This document shows positions 24,895 through 35,877 of a stretch of 64,000 nucleotides of DNA, in pieces. The position numbers and the translations under genes are program-made. Within the stretch, counting starts at the first letter, position 1. Every line of letters begins with the position of its first letter. Below the pieces are notes generated by a model, which was not told the DNA's origin, did no database searches, and saw nothing but the letters and a program-made list of their open reading frames with translations. Source of the DNA: Streptococcus mitis. Lineage in GTDB: Bacteria > Bacillota > Bacilli > Lactobacillales > Streptococcaceae. The stretch lies in assembly GCF_946190275.1 (NCBI RefSeq), contig NZ_CAMHZQ010000007.1, positions 1-64,000 on the forward strand, in the 5' to 3' direction.

Positions 24895-26241
24895 TTAGTA
24901 AAGATCTAAATAGTTATCAATTTCCCATTGTGAAACGAAGGTTGCATAACTTGCCCATTCGATTCGTTTGGCTTCAAGGAAGCTAGTATAGATGTGTTCT
25001 CCGAGAGCTGCTCTGACAACCTCATCCTCTGTTAAAGCCTTCAAAGCGTTGTGAAGAGTTGATGGAAGGTCTGTAATACCAGCTTCCTTACGCTCTTCTG
25101 CTGTCATGATGTAGATATTTTCTTCGATAGGAGCTGGTGCTTCGATTTTATTTTCAATACCATGCAAACCGACTTCCAAAAGAACCGCCATAGCGATGTA
25201 TGGGTTTGCCATTGGGTCCACTGAACGCAACTCTAGACGAGTTCCCATGCCACGTGAAGCAGGCACGCGCACAAGTGGCGAACGGTTACGGCCAGCCCAA
25301 GCAATATAAACAGGCGCTTCATAGCCTGGAACCAAACGTTTGTATGAGTTAACCGTTGGGTTCATGATAGCAGTATAGTTGTAGGCATGTTTGATCAAAC
25401 CACCAAGGAAATGGTAGGCCGTTTCAGACAACTGCATTCCTTTTGGATCATTTGGATCAAAGAAGGCATTGTTTCCTTCTGCATCAAACAAGGACATATT
25501 ACAGTGCATACCTGATCCAGCAATACCAAATTTTGGTTTAGCCATAAAGGTTGCGTAAAGCCCATGTTTGCGAGCAATGGTTTTAACAACAAGTTTAAAG
25601 ATTTGAATCTTATCACAAGCACGGAGAACTTCATCATACTTAAAGTCAATCTCGTGTTGACCAACCGCAACTTCGTGGTGGCTTGCTTCTACTTCAAATC
25701 CCATTTTGGTCAAGACATTGACAATCTCACGACGTGTATTGTCCGCAAGGTCAGTAGGCGCCAAATCAAAGTAGCCACCCTTGTCATTCACTTCAAGCGT
25801 TGGGTCACCATTTTCATCCAACTTAAATAGGAAGAATTCTGGCTCTGGACCAAGGTTGAAAGATTTGAATCCTACTTCTTCCATGTGACGAAGAGCACGT
25901 TTCAAATTGCCACGAGGGTCACCCGCAAATGGTTCACCTTCTGTTGTATAGACATCACAGATCAAACCTGCAACACTTCCATTTTCATCTCCCCAAGGGA
26001 AGACTGTCCATGTATCCAAGTCTGGGTACAAGTACATATCTGACTCATTGATACGTACAAAACCTTCAATAGAAGATCCATCAAACATCGCCTTATTTGA
26101 CAAGACTTTATCTAACTGTTCATCTGTAGCAGGAATTTCGACGTTTTTCATGGTTCCCAAAATATCTGAGAACATGAGACGGATAAAGGTAACATTTTTT
26201 TCCTTGACTTCACGACGAATATCTGCAGCTGTGATTGGCAT
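24895..26241 (-). CDS. glnA: Glutamine synthetase, type I
   Basis: A 448-aa GSI-alpha enzyme making glutamine from glutamate, ammonia and ATP. Motifs in order: [18 protein letters not shown], the metal/glutamate site GPEPEFFLF, the ATP-site region [33 protein letters not shown] and the arginine-rich [14 protein letters not shown]. The adenylylation site of enterobacterial enzymes is not expected in this group. It follows glnR by 36 bases. It also inhibits itself through GlnR in related bacteria. Confidence 0.97.
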   Translation of the reverse strand: MPITAADIRREVKEKNVTFIRLMFSDILGTMKNVEIPATDEQLDKVLSNKAMFDGSSIEGFVRINESDMYLYPDLDTWTVFPWGDENGSVAGLICDVYTTEGEPFAGDPRGNLKRALRHMEEVGFKSFNLGPEPEFFLFKLDENGDPTLEVNDKGGYFDLAPTDLADNTRREIVNVLTKMGFEVEASHHEVAVGQHEIDFKYDEVLRACDKIQIFKLVVKTIARKHGLYATFMAKPKFGIAGSGMHCNMSLFDAEGNNAFFDPNDPKGMQLSETAYHFLGGLIKHAYNYTAIMNPTVNSYKRLVPGYEAPVYIAWAGRNRSPLVRVPASRGMGTRLELRSVDPMANPYIAMAVLLEVGLHGIENKIEAPAPIEENIYIMTAEERKEAGITDLPSTLHNALKALTEDEVVRAALGEHIYTSFLEAKRIEWASYATFVSQWEIDNYLDLY

Positions 26242-26277
26242 GAGTTTTCTCCTTAATGTATGACTACTTGCGGTTGC

Positions 26278-26634
26278 CTAACCGCGACCAAAAGGTGACC
26301 GTACTGAAGCAAAGCGACCCTGTTGGAGGAGTTCATTGTGAAGTGCACGACGCACCTCAGTCTGACTCACCGCTTTCTTGGATTTCGCTTCACGTTCAGC
26401 ATATTTTTTCTTAATGGCAGCGATATTATAACCTTCAGAGATATAATCTTTGATTTCAAGCAGACGATCCATGTCATTCAAGGAATACATGCGACGGTTT
26501 CCTTCGTTTCGATCAGGTTTAATCAACTCTTGATCTTCATAATAACGAATCTGACGCGCCGATAGATCGGTCAACTTCATAACACTGCCGATAGGAAAAA
26601 CAGCCATATTTCGGCGAAATTCTTTTTCCTTCAT
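26278..26634 (-). CDS. glnR: GlnR nitrogen repressor
   Basis: A 118-aa MerR-family regulator. The N-terminal winged helix (GSVMKLTDLSARQIRYYEDQ, RNEGNRRMYSLNDMDRLLEI) is followed by a short C-terminal tail (RFASVRSPFGRG) of the kind that senses feedback-inhibited glutamine synthetase. It represses glnRA and other nitrogen genes when glutamine is plentiful. A GlnR box lies just upstream of its promoter. Confidence 0.95.
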   Translation of the reverse strand: MKEKEFRRNMAVFPIGSVMKLTDLSARQIRYYEDQELIKPDRNEGNRRMYSLNDMDRLLEIKDYISEGYNIAAIKKKYAEREAKSKKAVSQTEVRRALHNELLQQGRFASVRSPFGRG

Positions 26635-26657
26635 TTACAATTTCCTTCTTTCTGTCT

Positions 26658-26710
26658 ATTATAGTCTAAAAAAAGACAAACGTCAATTGATAATGTTATA
26701 AAATGTAACA
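26658..26710 (-). promoter_or_regulatory. glnRA promoter with GlnR box
   Basis: TTGACG (plus 26681-26686) and TATAAT (plus 26658-26663) with 17 bases between on the minus strand. The palindrome TGTTA-N7-TAACA at 26694-26710 fits the GlnR/TnrA consensus and ends exactly at the neighbouring gene's stop. Confidence 0.85.
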
Positions 26711-27238
26711 TTATTTTTCTTTTTTCTCTAAAAAGAGACGAATACGGTCAATATCGTAATTTACGAGAATTGCGACAAAAACTCCCATGAACGTTTCGGA
26801 TACACGCGCAAACACGTACAAAATTGTCTCTCCACTCGGAATCGATAGAGTAATGATTAACATAGCCGCTACACCACCTATAACACCTGCTTTATTATTC
26901 ATGGCTACGTTTGTCATAATGGTTAACATGGTGCAGATGGGGACAACTACCAAGGTCACCCAAAAAGCTTCGTGGAAAAAGGTATTTAATAGGAAGAAGA
27001 GGAGGGCATAGAGACCACCGATACTATTTCCTAGAATACGCGAAGTCCCAAAGTGGACACTCTTATCAAAACTCTCCCTCAGACTAAAAACGGCTGTCAA
27101 AGCACCGATTTGAAGACCTTTCCAGCCAAAAAAGCCAAAAATCAAGAGAACTAGAAAAACAGCAATACCTGTTTTAAAGGTTCGCATACCAAGTTTAAAC
27201 TGGGATTTATCGAATTTATATTTTTTAAAATAACTCAT
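26711..27238 (-). CDS. Four-to-five helix membrane protein (aromatic acid exporter-like)
   Basis: A 175-aa protein with five hydrophobic stretches and a basic N-terminus (MSYFKKYKFDKSQFKLGMRT). Motifs such as TGIAVFLVLLIFGFFGWKG, GALTAVFSLRESFDKSV and RILGNSIGGLYALLFF are those of the FUSC/ArAE (aromatic acid exporter) family, N-terminal domain only. The substrate is unknown. The ribosome site is weak. It stands alone between pgk and glnR. Confidence 0.65.
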   Translation of the reverse strand: MSYFKKYKFDKSQFKLGMRTFKTGIAVFLVLLIFGFFGWKGLQIGALTAVFSLRESFDKSVHFGTSRILGNSIGGLYALLFFLLNTFFHEAFWVTLVVVPICTMLTIMTNVAMNNKAGVIGGVAAMLIITLSIPSGETILYVFARVSETFMGVFVAILVNYDIDRIRLFLEKKEK

Positions 27239-27320
27239 AATCTCAACTTTCTATTTCCATTTTATCATAAATCGGTGATTTTTATGAGTAATAGTTGAGA
27301 GGAAGCGTTTTTATTTTAAG

Positions 27321-27358
27321 CAAAAGAAAAGAGGAATTTTCATCCCTCTCTTCTTTTA
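27321..27358 (-). terminator. Terminator of pgk
   Basis: Minus strand: AAGAAGAGAGG, loop, CCTCTTTTCTTTT; a long stem with a T-run 16 bases past the pgk stop. Confidence 0.8.
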
Positions 27359-27373
27359 TTTGTTTATAAAATC

Positions 27374-28570
27374 TTATTTTTCTGTCAAGGCTGCAAGTCC
27401 TGGAAGAACTTTACCTTCAAGAAGTTCCATTGAGGCTCCACCACCAGTAGAGATCCATGAGAACTTATCTGCACGTCCAAGGTTGATTGCTGCGGCAGCT
27501 GAGTCACCACCACCGATGATTGATTTAACGCCTGGTTGTTTCACGATAGCGTCCATCACACCGATTGTACCAGCTTGGAAGTCTGGGTTTTCAAATACAC
27601 CCATAGGTCCGTTCCATACAACTGTTTTGGCACCAGTCAAAGCTTCGTCAAATTTAGCGATAGATTTTGGACCGATGTCAAGACCAAGGAAGCCTTCAGA
27701 AACTGCTTCACCTTCAGTGTCACGCACTTCAGTGTAGCCAGCAAATGCGTTAGCTTCTTTTGAGTCAACTGGCAAGATCAATTTGCCGTTTGCTTTTTCA
27801 AGAAGAGCTTTCGCAACATCCAATTTGTCTTCTTCTACAAGTGAGTTACCGATTTCGATACCTTGTGCTTTGTAGAATGTGTAAGTCATACCACCACCGA
27901 TAAGGACTTTATCAGCTTTTTCAAGCAAGTTTTCGATAACACCGATCTTGTCTGAAACTTTTGAACCACCAAGAATCGCTACGAATGGACGTTCTGGAGT
28001 TTCAACTGCTTCTTGGATGTAGGCAATTTCGTTTTCAAGAAGGAAACCAGCAACTGCTTTTTCAACGTTTGCTGAGATACCAACGTTAGATGCGTGTGCA
28101 CGGTGAGCTGTACCGAATGCATCGTTTACGAAGATACCATCTCCAAGTGATGCCCAGTATTTACCAAGTTCAGGATCATTTTTAGATTCTTTTTTGCCGT
28201 CAACATCTTCGTAACGAGTGTTTTCAACCAAAAGAACTTGTCCATCTTTAAGAGCGTTGATAGCTGCTTCCAATTCAGCACCACGAGTTACACCCGGGAA
28301 CACAACATCTTGACCAAGTTTTGCTGCCAAATCTGCTGCTACAGGAGCAAGTGATTTACCAGCTTTATCAGCTTCTTCTTTCACACGTCCAAGGTGAGAG
28401 AAAAGAATTGCACGTCCACCTTGTTCGATAATGTACTTAATAGTTGGAAGAGCTGCTGTGATACGGTTGTCGTTAGTGATTACGCCATCTTTCAATGGTA
28501 CGTTGAAGTCAACACGAACGAGGACTTTTTTACCTTTCAAGTCAACGTCTTTAACAGTAAGTTTTGCCAT
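27374..28570 (-). CDS. pgk: Phosphoglycerate kinase
   Basis: A 398-aa glycolytic enzyme that transfers phosphate from 1,3-bisphosphoglycerate to ADP. Motifs: [16 protein letters not shown], the substrate site [32 protein letters not shown] and the nucleotide site WNGPMGVFE with GGGDSAAA. Full length. Monocistronic, with its own terminator. Codon use is strongly biased, as expected for a highly expressed gene. Confidence 0.97.
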   Translation of the reverse strand: MAKLTVKDVDLKGKKVLVRVDFNVPLKDGVITNDNRITAALPTIKYIIEQGGRAILFSHLGRVKEEADKAGKSLAPVAADLAAKLGQDVVFPGVTRGAELEAAINALKDGQVLLVENTRYEDVDGKKESKNDPELGKYWASLGDGIFVNDAFGTAHRAHASNVGISANVEKAVAGFLLENEIAYIQEAVETPERPFVAILGGSKVSDKIGVIENLLEKADKVLIGGGMTYTFYKAQGIEIGNSLVEEDKLDVAKALLEKANGKLILPVDSKEANAFAGYTEVRDTEGEAVSEGFLGLDIGPKSIAKFDEALTGAKTVVWNGPMGVFENPDFQAGTIGVMDAIVKQPGVKSIIGGGDSAAAAINLGRADKFSWISTGGGASMELLEGKVLPGLAALTEK

Positions 28571-28659
28571 GTTACAAAAACCCCTTTATTTATTTTATTC
28601 GAAACTATTATATCACACTTTGGAAATATAAGGAAAGATTTCACAAGATTTTTCGATAT

Positions 28660-31600
28660 TTAATCTTCATCTTCTTTTTTCTGTTTCAATGTCAAGGCTA
28701 AACTAGCAAGACCAAGACTTGCCAATCCTGCTATTAGGGCTTCATTGGCATCAGCAGTTCCTGTATTTGGCAATTGTTTGCCTGCTTCTTCTGATTTAAC
28801 TGCTGTATTTTGGGCTAGTTTTTCTTGTGTAGGCGCTACTGCTGGTTCAGTTTTTACTTTTGTTCCAATTTCAACAATTTCTGGAATCGCCTCTTGGATG
28901 ACTTCTGTTGAACGAAGACGACGCTGACCGTTTTCATCAACTTCAAAGACATGTCTCAACAGACCATCTCGTCCCTGTATGATGACTCGTTGTTCCCCAA
29001 CTAGCATCTCAGCATTTTCATGCTCTTGACGGTCAAAGGCAACCTTTTCCTCTTGAACTTCCAATTTAGGAGCCTTTTGTTGATCAGAAGCCGGTTGATT
29101 AGTAGGTTTTGGAAGGTCTGTGTTTTGTGGTGCTGGATTGGCAGGAATGAGACCAGTACCTACTTCTACGATTTCAGGGCTTGCTTCTTTCAAAACTTCT
29201 GTAGCGCGAAGCGTACGATTGCCTTGACTATCTACTTCAATCAAACGGCGAATTTGCCCCTCAACTCCTGCTTGGACAAGTTGACGTTGACCGACTGGGA
29301 GATTTGGATTTGGACGTTCTTGGTGTTCGAAGGCAATACTTGTCTCTTCGACTTCTAATTTCGGAGTATCCACAACCAAATTCTTGACACCTTCAGCCGG
29401 TTCCTTGCTTGAAATAACTTTTTCTACCGGTTTAGCAGGTTGTGGTTTTTCAGCAGATTCATAAACAAAGGCATAATGAGTAAAGTGTGGTGCTGTAAAG
29501 ATGACATGATTATCCGTTTGTTCAAAAGCCAATTCTACAGCTTCTTTACCTTCAGGTAAGAAGAAGACTTTCTTCACTTTTTTATCTTTTTCAATTGGAA
29601 TTTTCACAATAGAAGCGTAAGAGAGATCAACGTCTTGGCCTTTTTCATCTAGACCTTCTATTTCAAAGACATGAGCATCTTCTCCAGCAAAGTATTTCTT
29701 CTCTTCAGCACTTGCTTGAACACGCTCTACTTTTAAGCCCTTGATAACAGTCTTCTCTTTATTTGAGAAGTGTACTTCAACACCTGTTTTACTATCAGAA
29801 AATACTGCTGGCTTGTCTTCTTTCAATAAAGCAACCAGATCTTTCAGACTCTGTTTTGCTGTTGCAAGCTCTTCTGGACTCAAATCTACTTTTTCAACCA
29901 AGGCCTTGTTTTTCTCAAGAAGCGGAGCTAGGGCAGAACCTGAAGGATGGTTTGGTTTGGCAGCCAAGAGTTCTTGAGCCTCACCTGTTAAGCGATCAAG
30001 TTCTGTCTTTTCTTCCGTAAATTTCTCTTGACCATTCAAGGCTTTATGAGCTTCTGTCAATTTATTAAGTCGGTCATTAACTTGATCTTGGGTGCTAGTT
30101 TCATGGTCTTTCAACACTTGTTCAGCCGCTTCAATTGCTTTCAAGAAGGCTTCTTTTACTTCTGGTGAAGCAAAGTTATAGACCACCTTGTTCTTAGCTG
30201 CTTCAACTTCTGCTAATTTTTGTTTGAGGTACTCATCGTTCAATGCTGCTTTTGGAGATACCAAAACATCAAAGTTGACTTCATGACCTTGGTAATGAAG
30301 CGTCAAGGTTTGACGACCAGTCTTTTGAGCATCATAACCAGTAATTTCAACTCCCTCATCAGTAAAGGAATGTTCTTCCATAGTGTCATTGCTATAAGCC
30401 ACTGCAAAGCGTCCTTCAGACAAGTCTAAGCTATCACCAACTAGGTAATCTTTTTTCGGTTCCTGACTTACTTCAATTCCCAAAATAGTTTTCGGACTTG
30501 CTTCATCTTGACTAGTAACAGTCACTGATAAATTAGCATGTACCGGTTGCCCCAAATATTGTAAAGTAAGATTTTGTTCTCCCTTATGATGCGTATCAAA
30601 ACCTGATACTGATACACCCGCGTGAGTTAGGCGAATAAGTTCGTCCTCAGCTCCACCTTCGTACTGAACTCGAAGAACACCACCTCTAAAGTCCAAATCC
30701 TCCCCTTCGGCGTAGCTTGTTTTCTTAGGTCCTGTTTCTAGGCTGACTGACTTGATTCTTCTGTCATCTTTTGGAACGGAAACTGCTAGGACATTACTAA
30801 TTTCCTTGCCTGGCAACTGGGTACGATAGTAAAGAAGACCAGATTGATTTGTCAAATCCAATGGTGAACTTGCTAGCTCTCCTCCAACTTCACTCTTCAA
30901 GGTTGCAAGCGGAGTTTGAGAATTTGGATTGTCATAAACAGTAATGGTAGCTCCAGCTGGTACGTCTGCAAAGCCAACTTGTACCTTGTTATTGCCTAAA
31001 GTACGAGCTGCAGCCTTGGCCATCGGAATATTGACACTTTCTGTATCAAGCTTTTCATACATTTTCCAGTTATAGATACGAATAGCCTTCCATGGAGTTC
31101 CATTGTCAGATGTAACGACATTCAAGCGCCAATCTTGAGCTGTGATAGGTTTATCAAGGGTAATATCTGTAACATGGGCTTTATTGCCACGAACTTCCTT
31201 AGCCAACTTCCATTGACCATCCGCATCTTTATAATAAAGATCAAAGTCTTTGGTGTTCATCAAACCGTCGTTTACAGATTCTCCACCAGCTCCAGCATGG
31301 TCCATCACCCATCTAACAACTGTACGTGGCTGGGTCAAACGAATATCCACACTACCACTTAACTGTCCAGAAGACCACTTGTCTGAAAGACTGGTAATGG
31401 TACCATTCAACATACCTTCAATACCTTCTCCACCTTCAGTCTTAGGGAAAGTACTATCAATAACTGTTGCACCTGGAACGATATTTTCAGCTAGTGGTTT
31501 TGGTAGGCTGGTATCTTTTACAGTCATGCCCCAATCAAAGGTTGTAGTCGCAGCTTCTGAACGAACTCCATTTTTACCGACTGCTACAACCTTCAGTTCT

Positions 31601-33933
31601 TGAGTTGTACCTTGAGCACTTGCTGAGCGGCTAACTTTTGGTAGATAAATAGTTGTAGAAGATGAGCCAGTTAGTAATTTCCAGCTGTCTCCATCTTTTT
31701 CGTAAACTTCATAGAAATCTGCATCCTTGTTGCCTTTAAATTGCACAACTGCTTCCGCTTCTTGGGCATTTTTAAGGACTTGTTTGGCTACAGCTACTGT
31801 GGTTGGTGCCTGAGGAGCATCTTGATTATTGCTGATGGTCAATTGCCCCAGGTTAAATTGATAATATTTTAGGTCTTTATCATTTTCAAAATACAGTTTA
31901 ATACCGTAAATTGTTTTACCTGCTAAGGCACTCAAATCAAAATCATCGGTAGTCCAGTTATCTGAAACTGTCAATTCTTTACGGGCAGCTTCATCACCGT
32001 AGGTATAATCTTTCTTGGTTGCAAATTCTACATAAACCTTGGTTCCTTTGCCTCCTTTATGGGCAACATGCAATTTGGTGGTATCTGTCACCTTCAAGCG
32101 AGTAGAGTACAAATTCACATCTTGCTTGGTCGCACCTGAAAGATCCCCTGCAAATTTGAGAGAAGTTCCACCATTATAAGCATCTTCAAAATCATAGCTT
32201 GCTTTCAACTTATCACCAGTTGATTTTTGCCACCAGCGCCATGTTGGAAGAACACCTGAAACTGAACGGTAATTCCACTCAGAATCCTTAGAAACCTTAC
32301 CATCTACAAACCATTTTCTACCATGACCTGTATTAAAAGAGGTAGTAAAAGTATTACCTACTGCTGGCGTGCGGTCCGCAACTAGGTTAGCAATCCCATA
32401 CCAATCTTTATCACCTGGTTTTTGGCCAGTAGGATCACCTTGGTAACCTGTAAAGAAAATATCTTCATTCTTATGATAATCTTCACCAGTTTTTCCTAAA
32501 CTTGTAATGGTATCTGGGGCGAACAAACCAAGAGAAAGGCGTAATTTCCCATTTTCATCTAAAATGTCATTCCATTTGACCTTGGTCTTGTAGGAACCAC
32601 CCTGTTGCAATTCCAAACCTGCAAATACGTCATAAGGATTACGGCCAATCCAGTTGGCAGTTGTAATAGTGTAATCATTCTTATCCTTATCCCAGTTAAA
32701 GTTAGCAAAGAAGTTATCTGCTGGAACCTTATCTCCTTCTGGTTGCATGAATTGGTAGTTGTATTCTCCCAAACCATCTTGGTGGTAACGTCCATAGTTA
32801 TAAGTCATGGCATCGTACCAAGAATACTTGATTGGATGGTTTACCTTAGCAGCATATTCCTTGGTATAGAGCATAAACTGGCGCATCTTTTCTCCAAGAG
32901 GTTCAACCAAATCCCCAGTTGTTTCTTGGTTAATGAAATAGCCATCATAGCCATAATACTTAGCCATATCCACCAATTTACGGGCAATTGGGAAGCTACC
33001 ATCTGGGTCTTGCTTCAAAGCTTCAGCGAATTTTTCTTGATCTGCAATACTATTAGACCAGTTAAAGAAGAGTGTACCATATACAGGCACCCCGTTACGG
33101 TGACCTGCATCAATAATGTCAGGAGTTGGTACGAGACCTTCCCAGAAGACCATTGAATCTAGATATTGCCAATAGTCAAAAGCATAGGCCTTGAACTCTT
33201 CTCCACCAACAGAAGCATGATCTTTTGCTTTAGAATTGGTGTTTGATAGGGCTTGAACTTTTGCTTCCTTGCTAGCTTTTTCATTGACCAAATGACCTGT
33301 CCGACGTGAAGCGAGGGCAACAGATCCGCGGTTAATAGCATCATCTTCACGAGCACCTGGTTCCCATTTTAACAATTCTTCCCAAGAATTAAATTTGATT
33401 TCCTTTGGTTTTAATGTTTTTTCTGTATTTTTAGGGACATCTGGCTGGACTTCTTTCTCAGTCTTATTAGCTTCTGCTGCTTGCTTAGACTCATCTCCTT
33501 GGCTAGTTGCTTCAGGTTTTGCTTCTATTTCCTTGTCAGACTTAGGTTTTGCTTCTGCAGATGGTGTTTCTGCAGCCACCTCACTTGCTTTTTCCTCTGG
33601 TTTAGCTGCGCTAGCTGCTTCTGCGGTTTCAGTAGTTGCAGCTTCATTGCTTGCTGGCGAAGCAGTTTCAGATGCTGTCGCTACTCCTTCTGCCTTTTCT
33701 GGCTTATTTTCTCTAGCATGTTCTCCTTCATGCTGCTTGTCAGCTTCATTAGTTGGATGCTCACTCTCTCCTGAAACAAGCGCTGTATTGGCTCCATTAT
33801 TTTCAGGAACTACCGTTTCTTCAGCCAAGGCTGGACCAGCAAATAAAACAGCCCCAATCATCAGCGAGCAAGCTCCTACTGATAACTTACGAATACTGTA
33901 ACGACAACGTCTTTCAAAAAATGGATTCTTCAT
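28660..33933 (-). CDS. endoD: Surface endo-beta-N-acetylglucosaminidase (GH85, EndoD-like)
   Basis: A 1757-aa wall-anchored glycosidase. A YSIRK-type signal peptide (residues 12-38) is followed by an Ala/Glu/Lys-rich stretch (40-175). The GH85 domain runs from about 180 to 540 with catalytic N335 and E337 in DGYFINQETTGD. Carbohydrate-binding-like domains follow (550-960), then two bacterial Ig-like repeats (KKTSYAEGEDLDF, KKDYLVGDSLDLS), a FIVAR-like helical region, two G5-type repeats (about 1545-1710) and the sorting signal LPNTG at 1721-1725. It cuts the chitobiose core of host N-glycans, releasing sugars as food and changing host glycoproteins. N335/E337 match EndoD numbering as I recall. 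A cre-like site lies upstream. Confidence 0.93.
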   Translation of the reverse strand: MKNPFFERRCRYSIRKLSVGACSLMIGAVLFAGPALAEETVVPENNGANTALVSGESEHPTNEADKQHEGEHARENKPEKAEGVATASETASPASNEAATTETAEAASAAKPEEKASEVAAETPSAEAKPKSDKEIEAKPEATSQGDESKQAAEANKTEKEVQPDVPKNTEKTLKPKEIKFNSWEELLKWEPGAREDDAINRGSVALASRRTGHLVNEKASKEAKVQALSNTNSKAKDHASVGGEEFKAYAFDYWQYLDSMVFWEGLVPTPDIIDAGHRNGVPVYGTLFFNWSNSIADQEKFAEALKQDPDGSFPIARKLVDMAKYYGYDGYFINQETTGDLVEPLGEKMRQFMLYTKEYAAKVNHPIKYSWYDAMTYNYGRYHQDGLGEYNYQFMQPEGDKVPADNFFANFNWDKDKNDYTITTANWIGRNPYDVFAGLELQQGGSYKTKVKWNDILDENGKLRLSLGLFAPDTITSLGKTGEDYHKNEDIFFTGYQGDPTGQKPGDKDWYGIANLVADRTPAVGNTFTTSFNTGHGRKWFVDGKVSKDSEWNYRSVSGVLPTWRWWQKSTGDKLKASYDFEDAYNGGTSLKFAGDLSGATKQDVNLYSTRLKVTDTTKLHVAHKGGKGTKVYVEFATKKDYTYGDEAARKELTVSDNWTTDDFDLSALAGKTIYGIKLYFENDKDLKYYQFNLGQLTISNNQDAPQAPTTVAVAKQVLKNAQEAEAVVQFKGNKDADFYEVYEKDGDSWKLLTGSSSTTIYLPKVSRSASAQGTTQELKVVAVGKNGVRSEAATTTFDWGMTVKDTSLPKPLAENIVPGATVIDSTFPKTEGGEGIEGMLNGTITSLSDKWSSGQLSGSVDIRLTQPRTVVRWVMDHAGAGGESVNDGLMNTKDFDLYYKDADGQWKLAKEVRGNKAHVTDITLDKPITAQDWRLNVVTSDNGTPWKAIRIYNWKMYEKLDTESVNIPMAKAAARTLGNNKVQVGFADVPAGATITVYDNPNSQTPLATLKSEVGGELASSPLDLTNQSGLLYYRTQLPGKEISNVLAVSVPKDDRRIKSVSLETGPKKTSYAEGEDLDFRGGVLRVQYEGGAEDELIRLTHAGVSVSGFDTHHKGEQNLTLQYLGQPVHANLSVTVTSQDEASPKTILGIEVSQEPKKDYLVGDSLDLSEGRFAVAYSNDTMEEHSFTDEGVEITGYDAQKTGRQTLTLHYQGHEVNFDVLVSPKAALNDEYLKQKLAEVEAAKNKVVYNFASPEVKEAFLKAIEAAEQVLKDHETSTQDQVNDRLNKLTEAHKALNGQEKFTEEKTELDRLTGEAQELLAAKPNHPSGSALAPLLEKNKALVEKVDLSPEELATAKQSLKDLVALLKEDKPAVFSDSKTGVEVHFSNKEKTVIKGLKVERVQASAEEKKYFAGEDAHVFEIEGLDEKGQDVDLSYASIVKIPIEKDKKVKKVFFLPEGKEAVELAFEQTDNHVIFTAPHFTHYAFVYESAEKPQPAKPVEKVISSKEPAEGVKNLVVDTPKLEVEETSIAFEHQERPNPNLPVGQRQLVQAGVEGQIRRLIEVDSQGNRTLRATEVLKEASPEIVEVGTGLIPANPAPQNTDLPKPTNQPASDQQKAPKLEVQEEKVAFDRQEHENAEMLVGEQRVIIQGRDGLLRHVFEVDENGQRRLRSTEVIQEAIPEIVEIGTKVKTEPAVAPTQEKLAQNTAVKSEEAGKQLPNTGTADANEALIAGLASLGLASLALTLKQKKEDED

Positions 33934-33968
33934 TTTCTCCTCCTAAAAGATTGATTTTGTTGTACAAA

Positions 33969-33982
33969 AGAAAGCGCTTAAC
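33969..33982. promoter_or_regulatory. Candidate cre (CcpA) site before endoD
   Basis: AGAAAGCGCTTAAC contains the core of the catabolite-responsive element. It lies about 35 bases upstream of the endoD start, where CcpA would repress while glucose is present. The remaining gap to 34236 is AT-rich, and only the nptA ribosome site (CGGAGG) is clear there. Confidence 0.5.
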
Positions 33983-34236
33983 TTTCTTTATAAAATTTTT
34001 ATCCCAATCACAGGGACCAAGATAATTCCTCCCTCATTTTAAAATATTTCTTTTAAATGTCAATATATAAAAGGAAATACCTATATCTAGGTTAGAAATT
34101 GGTAAAATTAATATAATTAAGGCCCATTCTAACGAATTTTCTTTCTAAAATCTTAGCTTAACACTTGTTAGATTTACTTTTATCCTTTAAAATAGAATAG
34201 GAGAAATTCCGTTATTATTTTTCGGAGGAAAAAGAA

Positions 34237-35868
34237 ATGTCCATTAATTGGCAGGAAATTTTATTTCACTTTTTAGGTGGTCTGGGACTATTTTTATATA
34301 GTATCAAGACCATGGGAGACGGTTTGCAACAAGCTGCTGGAGATCGCCTTCGTTTTTACATCGACAAGTACACTAGCAATCCCTTTTTAGGTGTTCTAGT
34401 CGGAATTGTCGTTACTGCCCTGATTCAGTCAAGTACAGGGGTTACAGTTATCACGGTTGGACTGGTCAGTGCTAGTCTTCTCACTCTTAGACAGGCTATC
34501 GGAATTATCATGGGAGCCAACATCGGAACCACAGTTACTTCCTTTATCATCGGTTTCAAGCTTGGTGAGTATGCTTTACCCCTGATTTTCCTTGGAACCA
34601 TGTTCCTATTCTTTACAAAAAACAGAACAGCAAACAATATCGGGCGCATCCTGTTTGGTGTAGGAGGAATCTTCTACGCCCTCAACCTCATCAGTGCCGG
34701 TATGAGCCCTCTTAAAGATTTACCACAATTCAAGGAATATATGGTAACCTTGGGACAAAATCCTGTGTTGGGAGTTTTTGCTGGTGCGGTGATTACCGTT
34801 CTCATCCAGGCCTCTTCTGCGACAATCGGGATTTTGCAAGGTCTCTATGCAGGTGGATTCCTTGACCTTAAAGGTTCTCTACCAGTTCTCTTCGGGGATA
34901 ATATCGGGACAACCCTAACCGTTATCATCGCGGCAGCTGGAGCCAATGTCTCTGCGAAACGCGTTGCTGCAACCCACGTTACCTTTAACGTTTTAGGAAC
35001 TATTCTTTGCTTAATCTTATTAGGTCCATTTACGTCTATGATTGAGTACTTCCAGGCACTCCTTCACCTCTCACCTGAGATGACCATCGCCTTCTCGCAC
35101 GGTGCCTTTAACGTAAGTAATACCATTGTACAATTTCCATTCATCGGAGCCTTGGCTTTCTTTGTAACCAAGCTCATCCCTGGTGAAGACGAAGTTGTCA
35201 AGTACGAGCCGCTTTACCTTGATGAGCATTTGATCAAACAAGCTCCATCAATCGCTCTCGGAAATGCGAAAAAAGAACTCCTTCACTTGGGAAATTATGC
35301 TTCCAAAGCCTTTGACCTTTCATACAACTACATCATTGACCTCAATGAAAAGGTTGCTGAAAAAGGACACAAGACAGAAGAAGCCATCAATACCATTGAT
35401 GAAAAATTGACTCGTTACCTCATTACTCTTTCAAGTGAAGCCCTTAGCCAGAAAGAAAGTGAAGTGCTCACCAACATCCTTGATTCATCCCGTGATTTGG
35501 AACGGATTGGGGACCACGCAGAAGCGCTAATCAATCTAACTGACTATCTTCAACGTAAAAATGTTGAGTTCTCTGAAGCTGCTTTGCAGGAATTGGCTGA
35601 TATCTATCAAAAGACCACTGGCTTTATCAAGGATGCCCTTGATAGCGTGGAAAACAATGATATCGAAAAAGCTCAAAGTCTGATTGAACGCCATAAAGAA
35701 ATCAACAATATGGAACGTGTTCTCAGAAAGACTCACATCAAACGCCTCAACAAGGGCGAGTGTTCAACACAAGCTGGGGTCAACTTTATCGACATTGTTT
35801 CCCACTACACTCGTGTGTCTGACCACGCTATGAATTTAGCTGAAAAGGTCATCGCTGAACAAATCTAA
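34237..35868 (+). CDS. Na/Pi cotransporter family protein
   Basis: A 543-aa protein. Eight to ten membrane helices (1-310) carry the two QSSTGVT / QASSATIG repeats that mark NptA/PNaS phosphate transporters (about 64-70 and 191-199). The C-terminal 200 residues form a PhoU-like helical domain (SSRDLERIGDHAEALINL, VSHYTRVSDHAMNLAEK). It imports phosphate with sodium, or exports it, and may be tuned by the PhoU part. Monocistronic; its terminator holds a BOX insertion. Confidence 0.9.
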   Translation: MSINWQEILFHFLGGLGLFLYSIKTMGDGLQQAAGDRLRFYIDKYTSNPFLGVLVGIVVTALIQSSTGVTVITVGLVSASLLTLRQAIGIIMGANIGTTVTSFIIGFKLGEYALPLIFLGTMFLFFTKNRTANNIGRILFGVGGIFYALNLISAGMSPLKDLPQFKEYMVTLGQNPVLGVFAGAVITVLIQASSATIGILQGLYAGGFLDLKGSLPVLFGDNIGTTLTVIIAAAGANVSAKRVAATHVTFNVLGTILCLILLGPFTSMIEYFQALLHLSPEMTIAFSHGAFNVSNTIVQFPFIGALAFFVTKLIPGEDEVVKYEPLYLDEHLIKQAPSIALGNAKKELLHLGNYASKAFDLSYNYIIDLNEKVAEKGHKTEEAINTIDEKLTRYLITLSSEALSQKESEVLTNILDSSRDLERIGDHAEALINLTDYLQRKNVEFSEAALQELADIYQKTTGFIKDALDSVENNDIEKAQSLIERHKEINNMERVLRKTHIKRLNKGECSTQAGVNFIDIVSHYTRVSDHAMNLAEKVIAEQI

Positions 35869-35877
35869 GAACCAAGA

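Noticed and set aside
33395..33901. 168-aa plus-strand open frame inside the GH85 gene, Ser/Ala-rich
   Set aside because: It is the antisense of the Ala/Glu/Lys-rich N-terminal stretch of endoD, which opens the other strand by composition; no ribosome site.
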